Assembly: GCF_934307085.1 (NCBI RefSeq)
Contig: NZ_CAKRCF010000008.1
Coordinates: forward strand, 18,504 to 82,503
DNA from: an uncultured Anaerobutyricum sp.
Lineage (GTDB): Bacteria; Bacillota; Clostridia; Lachnospirales; Lachnospiraceae
Reading direction: 5' to 3'
DNA length: 64,000 nt
The notes under the pieces are model-generated. The model saw only the letters and a program-made list of their open reading frames with translations, was not told the DNA's origin and did not search any database. Made by a program: the position numbers and the translations under genes. This document shows, one piece after another, positions 27,360-35,875 of this stretch (the stretch's first letter is position 1; each line of letters starts with the position of its first letter).

Positions 27360-27570
27360 TTAAATATTCAGAAACTTGAATAGGTTAGTTGATTTTGATA
27401 TTCAGAAATTTAAATATGATAGTCAGCTTCAACATTAAAACTGTATAGAATATCTCATTCTGATATTTAAAACATTAAATATGGTGATAAATTCCAATAT
27501 TTAAAAACTGGATAAGGTAGTAAAGCCCAGTATTTAGAAAGTTGGATATTATTAAAATTAAAAAAGAAAA
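27360..27570 (+). repeat. Degenerate tandem repeat, units of about 29-36 bp
   Basis: About six diverged units follow one another, each starting near ATATTYAGAAA or TATTTAAAA and containing a TTGAATA/TGGATA-like middle. Examples begin at about 27364, 27397, 27433, 27462, 27498 and 27530. The array fills the gap between potC and potD. No hairpin dominates. It might affect the amounts of permease and binding protein, or be neutral expansion. Confidence 0.5.
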
Positions 27571-27581
27571 GAGGAAAGTTT

Positions 27582-28637
27582 ATGAAAAAAAGAATGTTAG
27601 CTCTTATAGTGATTGCAGCAATGTTAGTAACGATGCTTGTCGGATGTGGCTCAAAATCATCAGCAGGTAAAAATGGAGAACTGAATATATTTATCTGGAC
27701 AGAATATGTACCAGATTCTGTTATCGAAAAATTTGAAAAAGAAACGGGAATTAAAGTAAATGTATCTACTTACTCTTCCAATGAGGATATGCTTGCAAAA
27801 GTAAAATCTGAATCTGAAGGAACCTATGATATCGTACAGCCAAGTGATTACATGGTAGAACAGATGTCTTCGCAAGGAATGCTTGAAGAATTGAAAACAG
27901 CTGAACTTAAAAACCTTTCTAATATCGGAGAGTCTTATTTAAATCCATCTTACGATCCAGGGAATAAATATTCTGTCCCTTATCAGGGCGGAGTGGCAGG
28001 TATTGCCGTAAACACAAGTAAAGTAAAAAAAGATATTACAAGTTATGGCGATTTATTTGATTCTTCTTTGAAAAATTCTATTGTAGCTTTAGATGATTAT
28101 CGGGCAGTAATCGGTATGACAGCAAGAAGCATGGGATACAGCATGAATGAAACAGACCCTGCCGTATTATCTAAAATTCAGGACAAGTTATTAACGCTGA
28201 AAAATAATGTGAAATTATATGATTCTGACAGTCCAAAGTCTGCCCTGATTTCGGGTGACTGTACGGTGGGTTATGTATGGAGTGCAGAAATTGCGTTGGC
28301 TATGGAAGAAAATCCAGATATTAAAGTAGTATATCCAAAAGAAGGAGCTTATCTGTTCATGGATAACTGGGCAATTCCTAAGGGAGCAAAGAATTACGAT
28401 AACGCAATCAAATTTATCGATTTTATGTTAGATGCAGAAAATGCACAGATGGTATTAGAAGAGTTCCCATATCTTTCTCCAAATACAAAAGCGGTAGAGG
28501 CAATGGGTGATGATTATTCTAAAAATGAAGCAAAGAATCCGCCAGAAGATGTCATCAAAAATGGTGAATATGTAAAGAATCTGGATGCAGATACGTTAAA
28601 AACATATGATGAAATGTGGACAAAGCTGAAACAGTAA
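27582..28637 (+). CDS. potD: Polyamine-type ABC transporter, substrate-binding lipoprotein
   Basis: 351 aa. A lipoprotein signal (lipobox LVGC, anchor C22) marks an extracellular membrane-anchored protein. The mature part shows LNIFIWTEYVPDSVIEKFEKETGIKV, typical of PotD/PotF, and DNWAIPKGAKN near residue 265. It captures the substrate for PotBC. Known PotD pockets use acidic and aromatic residues for the amines; W and D residues are present in the right areas, but I cannot say which amine binds. A strong GAGGAAAG precedes the ATG. Confidence 0.92.
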   Translation: MKKRMLALIVIAAMLVTMLVGCGSKSSAGKNGELNIFIWTEYVPDSVIEKFEKETGIKVNVSTYSSNEDMLAKVKSESEGTYDIVQPSDYMVEQMSSQGMLEELKTAELKNLSNIGESYLNPSYDPGNKYSVPYQGGVAGIAVNTSKVKKDITSYGDLFDSSLKNSIVALDDYRAVIGMTARSMGYSMNETDPAVLSKIQDKLLTLKNNVKLYDSDSPKSALISGDCTVGYVWSAEIALAMEENPDIKVVYPKEGAYLFMDNWAIPKGAKNYDNAIKFIDFMLDAENAQMVLEEFPYLSPNTKAVEAMGDDYSKNEAKNPPEDVIKNGEYVKNLDADTLKTYDEMWTKLKQ

Positions 28638-28791
28638 AAATATAATTGGAATATTATACTATATCAGATTGTGAAATATAGATAATACAAGGAATTATAT
28701 TGAGCGGAGAACGAGTATAAGTATTAATCTATGAAAATAACTGCTAAGAAGTAATTGGTAAAATAATAGAATAGAAAGGAAGGTAAGGAAT

Positions 28792-29940
28792 ATGAGCATA
28801 GATTTTCTGTATCTGAGTGAAAAAGACATGATAGAAGCGGGCGTTATGGATGCGGCAGGATGTATAGAAGCCATGAGAGAGACAATGTCTCTCTTTGGCA
28901 AAAAAGATTTCATTTTAGGCGGACCGAAAGCAGACGAACACGGTTTACAGATTAATTTCCCTGCAACTTCGGAGATTGAAGGCTTCCCATTAGATGATGG
29001 ACCAGATCGGAGATTTAATGCCATGCCCGCCTATCTTGGAGGAAAATATCACATTGCAGGACAGAAATTTTATGGCTCAAATAATCATAATCTGAAAAAA
29101 GGTCTGCCACGTTCTATTCTTATGGTAACCTTGAATGATGTAGATACCGGAGCACCAGTTGCCTATATGAGTGCAAATCTATTAAGTGCAATGAGGACAG
29201 GAGCCATGCCTGCGATGGCGGCATCCTATCTTGCAAGAAAAGATGCAAAGGTTCTTTCTCTCATTGGTCCGGGAGTAATTAATAAATGTGCATTCCAATG
29301 CTATATGGAAGTACTGCCAAACATTGATACTCTGAAAATAAGAGGAAGCTCCCTGTACTCAAAGTCTGCTTTAGACATGAAAAAATTTGCGGAAGAAAAT
29401 TATCCTCGGATTAAAAATATTATTATCTGCGATTCTTTAGAAGAAGCTTGTCGTGACAGCGATGTAGTAAGTGAAGCGATGTCTGTAACGAAACAGGATA
29501 TGGAAGAATTTAAATTAGACTGGTTCAAAAAGGGAGCATCTGTATTTTCTATGGGAAGTTTTCTTGTTCGTGAGCATGAAAAGTTCCTCGGTACAACAAT
29601 GGTAGCAGACAACTATGGTATGTACGAAAAATATCTCAGAAATTTCATTGCCAGAGGTCCGGTAGATGAACTTGGTCGTAAACGAGAATGGTGTATCATG
29701 GGAATCGACTTTGTCTATCTTGTAAATGAAAATAAAACCAAACGTGAAAATGTTTTAAATCTCTGCGATATTGTAAATGGCATCTCAAAAGGGAGAACTT
29801 CTGATGATGAGATTATCATGTGCAGTATCGGCGGCATGCCAATCGAAGATATTTCCTGGGGATACGAATGCTATAAAAAAGCAGAAGCCGAGGGAATAGG
29901 AACAAAGCTAAATCTCTGGGAAGAACCTTATATGAAATAG
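28792..29940 (+). CDS. Ornithine cyclodeaminase/mu-crystallin family protein, paralogue 1
   Basis: 382 aa. The N-terminal half has LPRSILMVTLND and SANLLSAMRTGA, where the Arg normally binds the substrate carboxylate. The Rossmann half starts at LSLIGPGVINKCAF (about 160-175). Family members are NAD(P)-dependent and act on ornithine, ketimines, alanine or opine-like imines. This long type is unlike typical 320-aa ornithine cyclodeaminases. From memory, some databases name close relatives tyramine oxidase subunit B; I cannot verify this. It follows potD by 150 bp with AAGGAAGG ahead of the ATG. A diverged paralogue lies at 30861. Confidence 0.8.
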   Translation: MSIDFLYLSEKDMIEAGVMDAAGCIEAMRETMSLFGKKDFILGGPKADEHGLQINFPATSEIEGFPLDDGPDRRFNAMPAYLGGKYHIAGQKFYGSNNHNLKKGLPRSILMVTLNDVDTGAPVAYMSANLLSAMRTGAMPAMAASYLARKDAKVLSLIGPGVINKCAFQCYMEVLPNIDTLKIRGSSLYSKSALDMKKFAEENYPRIKNIIICDSLEEACRDSDVVSEAMSVTKQDMEEFKLDWFKKGASVFSMGSFLVREHEKFLGTTMVADNYGMYEKYLRNFIARGPVDELGRKREWCIMGIDFVYLVNENKTKRENVLNLCDIVNGISKGRTSDDEIIMCSIGGMPIEDISWGYECYKKAEAEGIGTKLNLWEEPYMK

Positions 29941-30258
29941 TAATTTGTGAAGCCGAACAGACGCCGCTATAGAGAAGTTTGTGTTCGGATTGCATCAATG
30001 ACTTCTAAAAAAAGATTTATTCTAAGGATGATTTTGCTTCGTTGCGCTAAACGTTCCGTGTTGTCTGATAAAACAACCTCGCTCAAAGATGAGCTCGCGA
30101 GGTTACAGTCAACACTCCACAGCGCAAAGGCACAAAATCATCCTTAGAATAAATCCTTCTTTTTTAATTTTTTTGAGCAATCCGATAGGAGCCTATGATT
30201 TTCAGCGGCTGTGCGGTTTATACACATTATGAAGATTTTTGTTTATCTTTACAAATTA
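29941..30258. repeat. Type A element, copy A3, with a class I element nested inside
   Basis: The outer ends are TAATTTGT (29941-29948) and ACAAATTA (30251-30258). Inside come CAGACGCCGCT on the left and CAGCGGCTG on the right, as in A1 but decayed. Next inward are CGGATTGC and GCAATCCG, a complementary pair. These frame the class I copy I3 (30014-30155). In A1 the same spot holds only CAATCCG in the loop, so A3 looks like an A element carrying an insertion. Confidence 0.65.
30014..30155 (-). repeat. Class I structured repeat, copy I3 (reverse orientation)
   Basis: P1 is a perfect 23-bp pair (30014-30036 with 30133-30155). P2 is TTGCGCT/AGCGCAA (30042-30048, 30121-30127). P3 is GTGTTG/CAACAC (30058-30063, 30110-30115). 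P4 is AACCTCGC/GCGAGGTT (30075-30082, 30097-30104). Read on the minus strand the single-stranded parts are GTGGA, ACTGT, GTTTTATCAGA and GGAACGTTT, matching copies I1 and I2, while all four helices have changed together. Confidence 0.8.
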
Positions 30259-30321
30259 CAATGAGCAAGAGAAGGGGATTCTCCAAAGACTTTTGTCTGA
30301 ACCCCCAGGTATCCTCATCTA

Positions 30322-30615
30322 TTGTTGGTAATAGAATTTAAACAGCCGCATCAGAAGAAATTTTCCCGGATTGCACAAAGAATACGAAAAAGAAGCACGA
30401 AAACTTTCTCCCATTTTGAGCCTTTGTGCTGCGGAATTTTGACCATAGACCCTTTGCATTCGTTTCTGCAAAGGGTCTGTTTTATTGGGCAAAATGGAGC
30501 GTTTAGCACAACAGCACAAAATGGGAGAAAATTTTCGCACTTCTTCTCGATACTTCTTCAGGCAATCCGCCCACCACTCTCTCTGCCGCGGCGTCTGTTA
30601 CCAACTCACCAAAAA
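30322..30615. repeat. Type A-like element, copy A4, with a class I element nested inside
   Basis: The right end GCGGCGTCTGTTACCAACTC matches the A1 right end closely; the left end has TTGTTGGTAATAGA and a remnant CAGCCGC. Inward, CGGATTGC and GCAATCCG pair again, and the flanks stay complementary up to the class I copy I2. Immediately before it (30274-30306) is a separate GGGGATTC...GAACCCC hairpin. Confidence 0.6.
30392..30543 (+). repeat. Class I structured repeat, copy I2
   Basis: P1 is 27 bp with three mismatches (30392-30418 with 30517-30543). P2 is TTGTGCT/AGCACAA (30424-30430, 30505-30511). P3 is ATTTTG/CAAAAT (30436-30441, 30490-30495). P4 is a perfect 12-bp pair, AGACCCTTTGCA with its complement (30447-30458, 30467-30478). 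The single-stranded parts are GCGGA, ACCAT, GTTTTATTGGG and GGAGCGTTT. Confidence 0.8.
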
Positions 30616-30726
30616 TTACTATTTATCTTTTACTTCTTTTGGAGTAGGTTTAATTAAATTTTACCAGAAAGATAGTAAATCAAGGTACTTGTGAAGTTTT
30701 TTCGAAAGTAGTAAATTAGCACTATC

Positions 30727-30769
30727 AAAAGCAACGGAGTGAATTGATTGTTCATTTCGTTGCTTTTTC
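30727..30769 (+). terminator. Terminator or attenuator ahead of the second cyclodeaminase-like gene
   Basis: A 17-bp stem (AAAAGCAACGGAGTGAA at 30727-30743 with its partner 30751-30767, two G-U pairs) leads into a T run. It ends transcription from the repeat-rich gap about 90 bp before the next gene. I found no clear promoter between it and the gene, so an attenuator is possible. Confidence 0.75.
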
Positions 30770-30860
30770 TTTTTATAAATTCAGATGCATTGTTACTGCA
30801 AAATTATATTTACCAGATAAGTATAAAATACGTTTATTAAATATGATGGGAGGAATAGAT

Positions 30861-31997
30861 ATGAGTTATCCAGCAATTGATTTTCTTTTTTTAAATGAGG
30901 AGGACATGATAAAAGCAGGTGTCAAAGACATGGCAGGCTGTATTGATGCGATGGAAGAAGTAGTGAAATGCCTGAATAAAGGAGATTATGTGATGGGTGG
31001 TGAGAATCACAATTCACATGGATGCCAGGTTTCTTTCCCAAAAACATCACCGTTCCCGAATATGCCAAAGGATGAGGGGGATGACAGAAGATTTATGGCG
31101 ATGCCGGCATATATTGGAGGTTGCTTTGACCTTATGGGAATGAAGTGGTACGGGTCGAATATGGAAAATAGAATGTTAGGGCTTCCCCGTTCCATCCTGA
31201 TGGTAATGCTAAATGATAAAAATACAGGGGCTCCTCTTTGTTTGATGAGTGCGAATCTGTTAAGTGCGATGCGAACGGGAGCGATTCCGGGAGTCGGAAC
31301 AAAGTATCTGGTGAATAAAGGAGCAAAGGTTTGCGGTATCTGTGGTCCGGGAGTTATGGGAAAAACCAGTCTGGCAGCATTTGTTGCTACGTGTCCTGAC
31401 TTAGAAGTTTTAAAGGTAAAAGGAAGAGGAAAGGCTTCCCTCGATAAGTTTATTGCTCATGCCAAAGAAAAATATCCGCAGTTTAAGGAAATCAGAGCGG
31501 TTGATACGGTGGAAGAACTCGTAAGAGATACGGATGTTATTTCTTTTGCAAATACAAGTGGAACAGACTCTTCTACCTATCCATATGTAAAAGGCGAATG
31601 GATAAAGAAAGGTGCTGTTTTAGTAGGAGTCAGTGCATTTGATATTGATGATGATTTCCTGAGTAATGAATGCAAACTGGTTGTAGATAATATGCAGCTT
31701 TATGAAGCATGGGCAGAAGAATTTCCATATCCATCTTTTGGAGCGAATAATATTATCGGATCTAAATTTACCGATCTTATTCATGACGGAAAGATTAAGA
31801 AAGAAGATATTTATGATTTGGGAGATATTATTCATGGAGACAGACCAGGAAGAGAATATGAAGACCAGATTATTGTTTATTCTGTTGGTGGAATGCCGGT
31901 AGAAGATGTGGCATGGGGGAAGATTTGTTATGAGAAAGCAAAAGAACTTGGACTTGGAGTAAAGCTTCATTTGTGGGATCAACCGGATTTATATTAG
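30861..31997 (+). CDS. Ornithine cyclodeaminase/mu-crystallin family protein, paralogue 2
   Basis: 378 aa from the ATG at 30861 (GGGAGGA ahead). The longer frame from 30744 runs through the terminator region and is not the start. It shares with paralogue 1 the opening (I)DFL(Y/F)L(S/N)E, the LPRSILMVMLND and SANLLSAMRTGA blocks, the Rossmann motif GICGPGVMGKTS and the ending WG..CY.KA...G....LW. It begins a run of same-direction genes with the Fe-S and flavin dehydrogenase subunits, so it probably acts on their product or substrate, for example reducing an imine (inference). Confidence 0.8.
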   Translation: MSYPAIDFLFLNEEDMIKAGVKDMAGCIDAMEEVVKCLNKGDYVMGGENHNSHGCQVSFPKTSPFPNMPKDEGDDRRFMAMPAYIGGCFDLMGMKWYGSNMENRMLGLPRSILMVMLNDKNTGAPLCLMSANLLSAMRTGAIPGVGTKYLVNKGAKVCGICGPGVMGKTSLAAFVATCPDLEVLKVKGRGKASLDKFIAHAKEKYPQFKEIRAVDTVEELVRDTDVISFANTSGTDSSTYPYVKGEWIKKGAVLVGVSAFDIDDDFLSNECKLVVDNMQLYEAWAEEFPYPSFGANNIIGSKFTDLIHDGKIKKEDIYDLGDIIHGDRPGREYEDQIIVYSVGGMPVEDVAWGKICYEKAKELGLGVKLHLWDQPDLY

Positions 31998-32021
31998 CTT
32001 TTTAAAAAGGAGGTCTTTTTT

Positions 32022-32348
32022 ATGAATACAAGAATTGTGGAACATCCGATTTTAGGAGAACCGGAAAAGGGAAGAAAGGTAACATTTACATATAATGGGG
32101 AGATATTAGAAGGATATGAGGGAGAGCCAGTTGCAGCGGCATTAAAGGCAGCGGGAGTTATGGTGCATCGGTACACAAAAAAGCAGCATAAACCAAGAGG
32201 AATCTTTTGTGCAATCGGAAGATGTACGGACTGTGTTATGGTCGTAGATGGAAAGCCCAATATTAGAACGTGTGTAACACCACTTACGGAAGGAATGAAA
32301 GTAGAAACACAGTATGGTGTTAGTGCAAAGCCATTTGATGAGCAGTGA
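32022..32348 (+). CDS. (2Fe-2S)-binding small subunit, HcnA/opine-oxidase type
   Basis: 108 aa with the ferredoxin-like cysteine pattern C63, C68, C71, C84 (IFCAIGRCTDC...RTC), characteristic of the small subunit in HcnABC hydrogen cyanide synthase, opine oxidases and three-subunit D-hydroxyproline or sarcosine-type dehydrogenases. It carries electrons between the two flavin subunits encoded downstream. GGAGG precedes the ATG. It lies 24 bp after the cyclodeaminase-like gene, in one operon. Confidence 0.85.
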   Translation: MNTRIVEHPILGEPEKGRKVTFTYNGEILEGYEGEPVAAALKAAGVMVHRYTKKQHKPRGIFCAIGRCTDCVMVVDGKPNIRTCVTPLTEGMKVETQYGVSAKPFDEQ

Positions 32349-32527
32349 GAAAAAGATAAGAAGAATAAATGTAAAAGTAGTAAACAGTGTGAAGAAGAAA
32401 TGCCAGTGTATCAATGATGTGCAGAATACACAGTAAGAATACGAAAACGTAAAACAATAAAGTATGTGAATGATAAGCAATAAAAATAATAAAGAGAAGA
32501 AAGAAAGCAGGAAAGGGAGCGAGTCTT

Positions 32528-34108
32528 ATGAAACTGAAACGCTATGATTTGATTGTTGTCGGAGCAGGACCTTCTGGATTATCAGCAGCGATTGAGGCGG
32601 CAAAAAGAGGTCTTGAAGTTGTCGTATTTGATGAAAACGAAAAGCCGGGCGGACAGTTATTTAAACAGATTCATAAATTTTTTGGTTCAAAAGAACATAA
32701 AGCAAAAATCAGAGGATTTAACATAGGAAAGCAGTTATTGGAAGAAGCGAATGCAGCGGGGGTAAAAGTTGTATTAAATGCCACTGTAATCGGTCTTTAT
32801 ATGGATAAAGAGGTAGTAGTAAAGATTGGAGAGGCGATTTATCATTATAAAGGAGATACGATTATTGTTGCAACCGGAGCCGCAGAAAATATGGTCACAT
32901 TTGACGGATGGACACTTCCAGGTGTGATTGGAGCCGGAGCCGCACAGACAATGATGAATCTTCATGGAATTAAGCCAGGAGAAAAAGTTTTGATGCTTGG
33001 CTCAGGAAATGTAGGTTTAGTTGTAAGTTTCCAGCTTCTTCAGGCAGGGTGCGAGGTAGTAGCATTGGTTGATGCAGCTCCAAGAGTTGGCGGCTATGGT
33101 GTTCATGCGGCAAAAGTTGCAAGAACAGGAGTACCATTTTATTTATCTCATACGATTAAAAAAGCAGAAGGTGAAGAATATGTGACAGGAGTAACGATTG
33201 CGGAGGTAGATGACAAATTCCAGTTTATTCCGGGAACAGAAAAACATTTTGATGTAGATACTATTTGCCTTGCTGTTGGTCTTTCTCCAATGTCACAGCT
33301 TTTGAAAATGGCAGGATGTGCAATGGAAGATAATCCAAAACGAGGCGGTCAGGTTCCACTGATTGATGAACTTGGAGAGACTTCTTTAGATGGCATTTTT
33401 GTAGCTGGTGATGTATCGGGAATTGAAGAAGCAAGTTCGGCAATGATTGAGGGAAGAATTTCCGGAGTAGCGGCTGCATACTATCTTGGATATATCGAAA
33501 AAGATGAATTGGTTGCAGAAGTAAAGAAAAATACAGAGGCACTTGAAAATCTGCGTAAGGGAATGTTTGCACCGAAAAACAGAGGAAAGATTCTTGAAAA
33601 AACAGAAGAAGGCATTGATATTTCCATGAATCTTTTAAAAAAGGGATACCTTTCCGATGAGGAAATTGAAAAGTATCCGGGTGTCACTCATAAGATAGGA
33701 ATTCATCCGGTAATGGAATGCTCACAGAATATTCCGTGTAATCCATGCCAGGATGCCTGTCCGAAACATTGTATTAAAATTGGAGAAAACATTACATCGC
33801 TTCCGGTAGTAGATGGGACGAAGGAATGTATCGGCTGTGGAATGTGTGTGGCATCCTGTTCTGGTCAGGCCATTTTTTTAATTGATGAGAACCTGGATGA
33901 TACTTATGCTTCTGTCACATTACCATATGAGTTTTTACCACTTCCGGAAAAAGGAACAAAAGGGTATGGATTAGGACGTAATGGAGAAAAAGTTTGTGAA
34001 GCAGAAGTTATTGGGGTAAAAATATCAAAGGTGTTTGATCATACAAATCTTCTGACAATTAAAGTACCAAAAGAATATGTGATGAAAGCGAGATTTTTTA
34101 AAGCTTAA
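32528..34108 (+). CDS. FAD/NAD-dependent oxidoreductase subunit (HcnB-like) with a ferredoxin domain
   Basis: 526 aa. The FAD motif VGAGPSGLSAA is near residues 11-21, followed by PGGQLF, a second Rossmann motif (LGSGNVGLV, about 157-165) and FVAGDVSGIEEAS near 297. Beyond the usual HcnB end is a double cysteine cluster: C398, C404, C407, C411 and C434, C437, C440, C444, a two-[4Fe-4S] ferredoxin pattern. This extra module suggests electrons are passed to ferredoxin or an internal chain rather than to a quinone. A 180-bp gap without a gene separates it from the 2Fe-2S subunit. Confidence 0.85.
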   Translation: MKLKRYDLIVVGAGPSGLSAAIEAAKRGLEVVVFDENEKPGGQLFKQIHKFFGSKEHKAKIRGFNIGKQLLEEANAAGVKVVLNATVIGLYMDKEVVVKIGEAIYHYKGDTIIVATGAAENMVTFDGWTLPGVIGAGAAQTMMNLHGIKPGEKVLMLGSGNVGLVVSFQLLQAGCEVVALVDAAPRVGGYGVHAAKVARTGVPFYLSHTIKKAEGEEYVTGVTIAEVDDKFQFIPGTEKHFDVDTICLAVGLSPMSQLLKMAGCAMEDNPKRGGQVPLIDELGETSLDGIFVAGDVSGIEEASSAMIEGRISGVAAAYYLGYIEKDELVAEVKKNTEALENLRKGMFAPKNRGKILEKTEEGIDISMNLLKKGYLSDEEIEKYPGVTHKIGIHPVMECSQNIPCNPCQDACPKHCIKIGENITSLPVVDGTKECIGCGMCVASCSGQAIFLIDENLDDTYASVTLPYEFLPLPEKGTKGYGLGRNGEKVCEAEVIGVKISKVFDHTNLLTIKVPKEYVMKARFFKA

Positions 34109-34242
34109 AGCGATATAGTTATTTGGAAAATAGTTGAAAGATTGTAGTTAGAATGTTATTTCTGGTATTGAATAACTAAATAGTTGTAAATAAAGCCTGA
34201 ATAATAAAAAGTAAACTTTTTTAGAAAGGTGCGGTGAAATTG

Positions 34243-34581
34243 ATGAATAGTGTAAATGACAGATTAAGAGATATAGGAGAATTCATTTCGGCACCGGATG
34301 ATGATAGAATTATCTGCCGATGTGAAGAGATAACAAAAGGTGAGATTCGGAGAGCTGTTCATGATGGAATGTTTACGTTAACAGAAATAAGAAGATATTT
34401 GAGAACAGGAATGGGACTTTGCCAGGGACAGACATGTTCAAAACTTGTAAAATCTATCGTAGCCAGAGAATTAAAGGTATCTCCGGCAGAATTAGAGCCG
34501 GCAACATCAAGAGTTCCGATGCGTCCGATTGAGATGCATATTTTTGCAAATGAAGAAAAGGAGGCTGGTCAGGATGAGTAA
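34243..34581 (+). CDS. BFD-like (2Fe-2S)-binding protein
   Basis: 112 aa. The cysteines C25, C27, C60 and C65 (CRC...GLCQGQTC) form the bacterioferredoxin-associated ferredoxin-like [2Fe-2S] pattern that is usually found at the C-terminus of HcnB-type subunits or NirB. Here it is a separate gene, so the normal HcnB chain seems split into two, with ferredoxin clusters added to the large part. In-frame GTG (34234), TTG (34240) and ATG (34243) are all possible starts; ATG is chosen for its spacing from AAAGGTG, with moderate certainty. Confidence 0.8.
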   Translation: MNSVNDRLRDIGEFISAPDDDRIICRCEEITKGEIRRAVHDGMFTLTEIRRYLRTGMGLCQGQTCSKLVKSIVARELKVSPAELEPATSRVPMRPIEMHIFANEEKEAGQDE

Positions 34582-35704
34582 TAATCATGCAGATGTCATA
34601 ATTATCGGTGGTGGAATTATCGGCTGTGCTACAGCCTATTATCTTTCAAAAGCAGGAAGTTCTGTTATTGTGTTAGAGGGAAGTGACCATATCGGAAATG
34701 GCGGCTCCAGTCGAAATGGCGGCGGTGTGCGTCAGTCTGGTCGTGACCCAAGAGAATTACCATTAGTAATGTATGGAATTAAAAATTTATGGCCGACACT
34801 TTCCGAAGAGTTAGAAGTAGACTGTGAATATCATCAGGATGGAAACCTTCGTCTTGGAAAAAATGAAAAACATGCCAAAATCTTAACTGGTCTTGCAGAC
34901 AGAGCAAGGGCCTGTGGATTAGATGTCCGCATGATTGACGGAGACGAGGTAAGAAGAATCAATCCATATCTTTCAGAAGAAGTTACAGTGGCAAGCTGGT
35001 GTCCGACAGATGGACATGCAAATCCTCTGACAACAACACTAGGCTTTTATAAGATGGCAAGAAGACTCGGAGCACATTTTATTACAGGGGAAAAAGTAGT
35101 TTCTCTCAAAAAAATAAAGGGTCATGTACGTCAGGTTATTACACCTAATAATACATATGAAGGAGACTATGTCTTTGTGGCAGCCGGGATTGCAAGCCGG
35201 CAGATTGCAGGAACAGTAGGAATTGATATTCCGATGACCTCATCTTTAATTGAGGCACTTGTAACAGAAGCAGAACCGCATATGTTTGACCAGATGTTAG
35301 GAACGGCAGAGGCAGATTTCTACGGGCATCAGACAAAACACGGTTCTTTTGTATTTGGTGGTTCATCTGGTTTAGAGCCATTTCGTAAGGACAACGGAAC
35401 GCCAATCACAAGCAGTATCACAGCACCTTGTATCTGTCGTGGAATTATAAAGTATTTTCCAGATTTAGCAGACGCTAAGATTGTCCGTACATGGGCAGGC
35501 TGGAGTGATAAGAGTGCAGATGGTGTACCAGTACTTGGAAATGTGGAAGAAGTCCCCGGATTGGTGCTGGCATGTGGATTTACCGGACATGGTTTTGGCA
35601 TTGCACCGGCAGTTGGCGAACAGCTTGCTAAACTGATACTTACCGGAAAGACAGATGTGGATATTTCTGCGTTACACTATGACCGTTTTAAGGCAAAAAT
35701 CTGA
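34574..35704 (+). CDS. FAD-dependent oxidoreductase of the DAO family (HcnC/opine oxidase B-like)
   Basis: 376 aa. The N-terminal ADP-binding motif IIIGGGIIGCATAYYL is at about 9-24, the GGSSRNGGGVRQSGRDP segment near 43-59 is typical of glycine/sarcosine/opine oxidase subunits, and TGHGFGIAPAVGEQLA is near the end. Such subunits oxidise a C-N bond of an amino or imino acid. It overlaps the BFD gene by 8 bp and has AAGGAGG ahead of the ATG at 34574, so all subunits are made together. No Cys pair for covalent FAD stands out. The substrate is unknown. Confidence 0.88.
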   Translation: MSNNHADVIIIGGGIIGCATAYYLSKAGSSVIVLEGSDHIGNGGSSRNGGGVRQSGRDPRELPLVMYGIKNLWPTLSEELEVDCEYHQDGNLRLGKNEKHAKILTGLADRARACGLDVRMIDGDEVRRINPYLSEEVTVASWCPTDGHANPLTTTLGFYKMARRLGAHFITGEKVVSLKKIKGHVRQVITPNNTYEGDYVFVAAGIASRQIAGTVGIDIPMTSSLIEALVTEAEPHMFDQMLGTAEADFYGHQTKHGSFVFGGSSGLEPFRKDNGTPITSSITAPCICRGIIKYFPDLADAKIVRTWAGWSDKSADGVPVLGNVEEVPGLVLACGFTGHGFGIAPAVGEQLAKLILTGKTDVDISALHYDRFKAKI

Positions 35705-35710
35705 TAAAGC

Positions 35711-35875
35711 TAGAGCGTGCTTGAAAAATCATTCCTGCAATCTGCACGCCCCCAATTTGCGGTATATTTTACCTTCATTCAGTTGCCGTAGCCCACTACG
35801 CCGCTCTCATTCAGGCAAAATCTTTCACAAATTGCAACGGACACCTTACAGAAAGCATTTTTCAAACACGTTCTA
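35711..35875. repeat. Long imperfect hairpin element D1
   Basis: The left arm from TAGAGCGTGCTTGAAAAAT is complementary to the right arm ending ATTTTTCAAACACGTTCTA, with matching stretches extending about 55 nt inward (AATTTG with CAAATT). The central region contains CATTCAG twice and a GTAG/CTAC pair. It lies just after the DAO gene and touches D2. No gene is seen. Confidence 0.7.

Noticed and set aside
1507..30615. Insertion sequence or prophage to explain the repeats
   Set aside because: No transposase, integrase or phage gene is present in the window; any mobilising enzyme must be encoded elsewhere.
30319..30694. Overlapping frames on both strands in the cyclodeaminase intergenic gap
   Set aside because: They read through nested inverted repeats, which produce open frames on both strands; no start signals.
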